A DNA stretch of 49,658 bases from Heterostelium multicystogenum. Lineage: Eukaryota; Evosea; Eumycetozoa; Acytosteliales; Acytosteliaceae. The position numbers were made by a program, and so were the translations under genes. Positions 44,793-49,658 of this stretch are shown in pieces (position 1 is the first letter of the stretch; each line of letters starts with the position of its first letter). The stretch lies in contig RCNN01000521.1 of assembly GCA_003667245.1 (NCBI GenBank), positions 1-49,658 on the forward strand. Direction: 5' to 3'. The notes under the pieces were generated by a model. That model saw only the letters and a list, made by a program, of their open reading frames with translations. It had not been told where the DNA came from and did not search any database.

Positions 44793-46260
44793 TTATAACA
44801 AAAAAGTATAGTATTCAATTTTAATTGATCCAGAAGAAAATAAATAGTTATATTTATTGTAATATAAAGTTATCCTTGATATAAAATATAAGATATTGGA
44901 TTGTTGACCTCCTACGAAAGTTTCAATTGAGTATATAGGAGATTGTTCATTTGGATTGTATGGACAAACTGCCAGGATACTTGATTGGAAACCGGTGCAG
45001 ATCACTGAGCTTTGATTGTTATACAATATCTTGATGTAAGTGTCACTACCAAAAGTGACTCCATATTCTACTGGAACAAAATTGTATCCAGAAATATAGA
45101 CGCTATTTTCTTTGAAGTAATGGTAATAGATGTATGGTGCTTCATATGAGAAGGTAAAGTTATCTGAAAGTGTAACCGGTTGATTCGAAATCAAGGCTGA
45201 GATTGGGAGATTATATCCAATACCTGCTGGAATGATGCATTCAATGAAATCATCAAATGAATTACAAGTCGATCACTGTTGAGTTGATCTTTATAGTGAC
45301 ATCTGTGAATGTGTTTCCAATCCTACTCCTTCAAAGCCAACCAAACCACCAAATGTTTTCTTGGTAGTTGAGCCAATCGCTTGAGTTAGTTTTGTCAATG
45401 TGTATGAATAGTCGGTCTTTACTATTTTGGTCTCCTGATATATATGGTCAATGGTTGTATTAAAGATTCATATCCCAATTGGAATTCAATAGAATCAGTT
45501 GTATGATTTGATATCTCTATTTGCTTGTCTCCCATGTATAAAAGAGGAATATCAAATTGATCTGAGTCTCCAAATCCAGAACCAACTATCACAAACAGAA
45601 CTAGTAGGATATACTATTTTGAGGAGAGACTAAGATGATTTCTGGTCCATTAAAGTCAAATGACTGAGTATTAAGATTAGCAATGTTGAAAAGGTTTTGT
45701 TGATCTCCAACAGTTATTGAAATTATTTGGTGCTTTCCAATAGACGATGGCAAAATACATTCAATTGTAAGTAGGTGTCAATACCTTGATTGGTTCACAG
45801 TCTAATTCTATCATCAATTTTAATGCTAACTCTGGAAGTTTCATTACCAAATTTTACACCATTGATTGTCAATGATTCTCCATCAATCGCTTCTGACATT
45901 TTGGTCCAATGCTAGTAATTTTGTGGAGAATCGTATGAAAAAATAAAATTTGGTTGTTTGAATATCGAATTTGGTTTGTGATGTTGAAAGTTGTACAATA
46001 TTTCTACTTCCAATACCTAATGGGGAACTACAGATAAGTTGATGTGATGAAAACAATATTGTAGACATGCAATCATTTTCTCCAATTGAAACTATCATTG
46101 ATGAGTTGAATCTTATTCCATTGATCGTTATATTAAAACCACCAATTGTAGCTCCAGACAGTGGATTTACTGATTGAATGATTGGTCCAGCACCTGAACA
46201 TACTGAATCAAAATTGTTGGAGAGGAATCCGATTCACTAATCATCTTAATATCACAAAGC
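44793..46260 (-). CDS. IPT/TIG-repeat extracellular protein, C-terminal part, frame-broken
   Basis: Minus-strand segments read as IPT/TIG (immunoglobulin-like, plexin/transcription factor) repeats, common in dictyostelid surface proteins. Clearest: CSGAGPIIQSVNPLSGATIG and GFNITINGIRFNSSMIVSIG, followed by CMSTILFSSHQLICSSPLGI (46050-46210); then SLTINGVKFGNETS (near 45850); then FTFSYEAPYIYYHYFKENSV, YISGYNFVPVEYGVTFG and VICTGFQSSILAVCPYN (44880-45180). The intervening sequence (45200-45830) is broken several times. The last frame stops at 44793; no membrane anchor is visible, so the product may be secreted or its end may be lost to a frame change. Tgr-type adhesion proteins share these repeats, but the kind cannot be decided here. 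Confidence 0.65.
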
Positions 46261-49200
46261 TTTGAGTTCAAAGTAGATATTAACATTCCATTCAAGTCTG
46301 TCGATATTGATCCACTGTAGTTCATTTGGTTTGGGAATATAATACAACTCGAGATCTGAAAATTGTAGTTTGTCTGTAGCTTTTGACTTGATGATATTCT
46401 CTAAAAGGTATGTGATCGAAATAATTGAGAAGTGGAGATTTGAGTAAGATTTTCAAACCAGTAGTACCAACTACTTGATATTTCAAAGAAATAGGGTTCC
46501 CAATTTGATCTTGATTTCAATTCATCAATGAATTTAATTGCTTGATCATGATATTGATGTTGGGGGTCTAATAATAAGAGTTTTGATTGCTTGATTTTGA
46601 TCACTGATTGTTTATCCCATTTATCCATTGTGTTTTCAATCTTTCCAAGTTGTAAATTATTTAAAGATCGAACATACTTGAGTTGATTTGAGCTAATTGT
46701 TGCAGTCCATCGCTGAATCCATCTTTTCAGGGGTTGACTGTGCTGATGTCTCTGTTGAGTAGATGATACAGTGGTTTTTAGAGAGTAAGCTGATTTAAAA
46801 AACAAATGATTTTAGATTGCGATTTCATAGCAATCATAATAACATCTTCGTCATTTTCGATGGTATCACTTTGATGAGTAAAGATCTTATGATTATACAA
46901 ATCTCACTAAAGTTGATATCACTCAGGTATTTTTCGTTCATATGATAGTATAGATCGGCAATTGACCAAATTATTCATCTCAGTAGATAGAGTTAGCATT
47001 AGCTCCATAAGATATTTAGGTGGTATGTTAACTTCAGTTGGAGTCTTATCAATTCTTCCGCCATTACCGTTTGAATAAGAATTTGGTTCATCCAATCCCA
47101 AGCAACAGCAGCACTTCTCTTAAATTCAATATGTGGGTCTGTGTCGATACTAAAGAGAGAATTATTAATTAAGTCTATCTATTTTCCATGTTAAACATTT
47201 AGGTATTTTACTTAATATAGTTTTCACATATCATTAAAGTTCGGTACAATTCTACCCAATACACAACTTTCAAATGTAGATAAATAATCCTGAGCTAAAT
47301 CCTTTTTTGAATGAATAATTGTAAGTTTAACTTTTAAGACTTGTGAAAAGTTGAATATTTAAATACATACATTATAAAGCTTATCTTTGCCACTGCAAAA
47401 TATCAATCCATTGGCCCAGTTTGGGTGGACTGTCTCCAACTGTATAAAGATGATTCACTTTAGAATTTGAATAAATTGAAGCTTAAAGTCATTAAATAAG
47501 CCATTTCTTCTCCACAAATATCATTGGAAGATCTTATGATATGTGTGTAAACTTGTATCCGACATTATTTCCAATAGCATATTGGTATTTATCGTTCTGG
47601 AAATCAATGCTTGTTTGAACCAAGCAGTAAAATGTATCATATTGAATTCAACTGTTTTGCTCAATTCTATATTCTCTTTTATCTCTAATAGCTGCGTATT
47701 TCACATTATAGGTAAGGGTAAATCCATGGTTTGGGTCATCCAGTTGGATTGGTATCTCGCTTGTTTTGGAAAATTCGTAGTTGCATTCTGTCATGGCAGG
47801 ATCATAGTCACAGATAGTGCCAATCAATGGATCATGTGCGATTATAATAAACCGATAAAATATCATCTCCATAGTAGGAAACTGATATCATTTTGGGTCA
47901 TTGTCCAGAATAGCAATTGTTTGTGGGAACAGGTGATTCTGTACAATCTTCAGAAACTTTTACTCCAGTTTGAAGTTCTAAAGTGATTTAAGTTTAAGAG
48001 TGAGGTCAACTTGAGCCGCCATAAGTTGAGGCTAATATTGTTTGGATGTTTCTTGGGTATTGGAATAATGTTGTTGATGTATACAATCTTTAATCTCAAT
48101 TTGAATATTATTTTTGCCAACCGGCGAGGTCTATTAATTTTGATTGGTTGTTGAACTGTTAAGAATAAAGAAACTGCTTTGCTATTGAATATATAATAAA
48201 ATTTCAATCAAAAATATTAAAAGAGTTAAACATACAAGTATCCTGATATTACATTGCTACCTTTACATGACTGATAGGATTCATAACTTCTAACCATACG
48301 ATTGAATTTATAAACCAATGTTGGATGTTGAAAACATATTTGCACCACACCTCTCGAACCTTGTCCATTATGTCTATTGTTATCTCCTACACAAAAGTAG
48401 TTGTGCAGAGAGTTTGGATTGAATTCATTTCCATATTTTTGGATACATTGGAAAAGCAAGTTTAGCATGACTCCATTGTACCTGTTGGGTTCGACTTCCA
48501 TCACTAAAATCTATTTTCTTGATAAGTATTGGCATCTTTCTTAAAGGCCAATGGTTTCAGGGAATTCCAAAACCATTACATTTGATATTTGCTTCCTTTG
48601 GTTCAAATGGATTATCGTGCATGTAACATTTCAATGAACAGCTTTTGTCGGAAATAATCTGCAATTCTCATCCAAAGATCAATTCCATCGACTGATTTGG
48701 ATTACTTTCTCTTTTTTGACAATGTCGGTGAAGGATTTTTCAGGTTTTGAAGAACTTGGTATTCTAAATTTACTCAATTTTCATGAAATAAACAGCTTTT
48801 AGATTTCCTCCTATAATGACATTGTTTATATGCCAATAGCAATAAGTGTCTGAGAATTATTATTATTAATATCTACTATGTGTTGGGAAACAAGATTGTA
48901 AGAGTTGATTGCTTAATAAACTATTTTTAAACTTATAGAGATAGGTGTTTTTGTAAGAGATTATTTGGAAAGGTCTGTCATACATCTTATATGCGTTGTT
49001 TCTTGCTAAGTAATTCCATCACTATCTCAACATTTTGAATGAATAACAAAAGAAATGTTGACTGGTTGTAGAGAAACCCTAAAAAATTGTGTCCATCTTT
49101 GAGGACCCAAAATAACTTCTTTGGATGAATCTCTATATGACGGGAAAACTGGGTTTGAATGTTGAATATGAATTCCTGAAAGATCATCATCAAAAATAAC

Positions 49201-49658
49201 CTATATGGTAGTGTATTAAGATAATTGAAAATATGATTTGAAAAGTAGAATTCTGCAACTTACAATTGATTTTTACATGTCAAACTTTTGAGTTTTCTTT
49301 TCATCAAATCGAATTGGATCGTTATTTGTTTCTTTGACCAATTTGATCATTGACAAACATATAGTAATAATCAGAATATTGGTTGAAGGTGGACTCGAGT
49401 GGACTGTATTTTTGTTGAAGTCTGGGTTATTTTTATGATGTTGAAGATTATCATATTTCTCCAACTTGCTAATCATCAGCACTGTCCATATAAAGATATG
49501 ACTGTTTGCTTTCAGCTTTTGAGATTTTGTAAATGAACCCCAATCACAGGATCGTTGGTATTATCAATAGGTGATGTTTGTCCAAGACATGAAAGTGAAT
49601 TCGATCGGTATGAAATTACATTCACAGTTCGAACACTATTGAACGAAAACAATAATGG
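46261..49658 (-). pseudogene. Upstream part of the IPT/TIG surface-protein gene or a second, decayed gene
   Basis: Short minus-strand segments read like an extracellular protein, but no frame stays open beyond about 135 codons. Examples: YNFQISSCIIFPNQMNYSGS and STDLNGMLISTLNSKLCDIK (46260-46370); IGNPISLKYQVVGTTGLKIL (near 46480); DPLIGTICDYDPAMTECNYE with EIPIQLDDPNHGFTLTYNVK (47700-47840); YFCVGDNNRHNGQGSRGVVQ (48330-48400); SCSLKCYMHDNPFEPKEANI (near 48600). The Cys content and beta-strand character fit an ectodomain joined to the IPT/TIG repeats. Break density exceeds that of other genes here, so either real decay or poorer sequence at a contig end. The region runs off the window, so its N-terminus is not seen. 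Confidence 0.45.

Noticed and set aside
47543..47986. 147-residue plus-strand ORF
   Set aside because: Antisense to minus-strand extracellular-type sequence; composition looks like a shadow frame.
1..49658. CRISPR array or bacterial-type defence system
   Set aside because: No spaced repeats of that type; introns and gene content are eukaryotic.

Overview
The window looks like nuclear DNA of a social amoeba (Dictyostelia). The signs are AT-rich spacers, short GT-AG introns of about 60-110 nt, long Gln/Asn/Thr/Ser tracts coded by CAA/CAG/AAC repeats, a gene set of amoebozoan type, a Skipper-like Ty3/gypsy retrotransposon beside a tRNA gene, and IPT/TIG surface-protein modules. Introns are less AT-rich than I would expect for D. 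discoideum, so another dictyostelid seems more likely; the species cannot be fixed from this window.

Layout. 1.0-4.5 kb (+): synaptojanin-type SAC1 plus inositol 5-phosphatase. 6.8-9.0 kb (+): two-RRM RNA-binding protein with a Pro/Ser/Gln-rich tail. 10.0-10.6 kb (-): probable mitochondrial ribosomal protein mL53. 11.3-13.5 kb (+): ITFG1/TIP-like FG-GAP membrane protein. 13.7-16.5 kb (-): DET1. 17.4 kb (-): 63-residue one-helix protein. 20.6-22.9 kb (-): protein with two homeodomains. 26.6-28.6 kb (+): SAPS-family PP6 regulatory subunit. 28.9-30.8 kb (+): unrecognised large protein. 31.0-31.8 kb (+): FUN14 protein. 32.4-38.2 kb (-): complete LTR retrotransposon. 38.2-38.3 kb (-): tRNA-Thr(AGT) with intron. 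38.6-39.1 kb (-): small membrane protein. 39.5-42.3 kb (+): exocyst Exo84, possibly with an N-terminal extension. 42.3 kb (+): orphan piece of ribosomal protein L5. 42.8-43.1 kb (+): single-dsRBD protein. 43.2-44.5 kb (-): PPTC7-like PP2C phosphatase. 44.8-49.7 kb (-): fragmented IPT/TIG surface protein(s) running off the window.

Quality. Almost every long host gene switches reading frame inside conserved motifs, often at a T or A run. The retrotransposon gag (1257 nt) and pol (3894 nt) frames and several short genes are uninterrupted. The simplest reading is single-base consensus errors in single-copy DNA, with the element either better covered or much younger. Host CDS spans below are therefore gene extents with frame breaks, not clean ORFs.

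Function. The genes do not form an operon-like pathway. Several concern membranes and organelles: phosphoinositide turnover, exocyst tethering, mitochondrial FUN14 and PPTC7, and a surface IPT/TIG protein. The most unusual items are the retrotransposon and its setting (degenerate chromodomain, no Gag zinc knuckle, +1 gag/pol overlap, tandemly duplicated LTR segment, insertion 52 bp downstream of a tRNA gene), the two homeodomains that both lack the usual Asn51, and the displaced L5 fragment.
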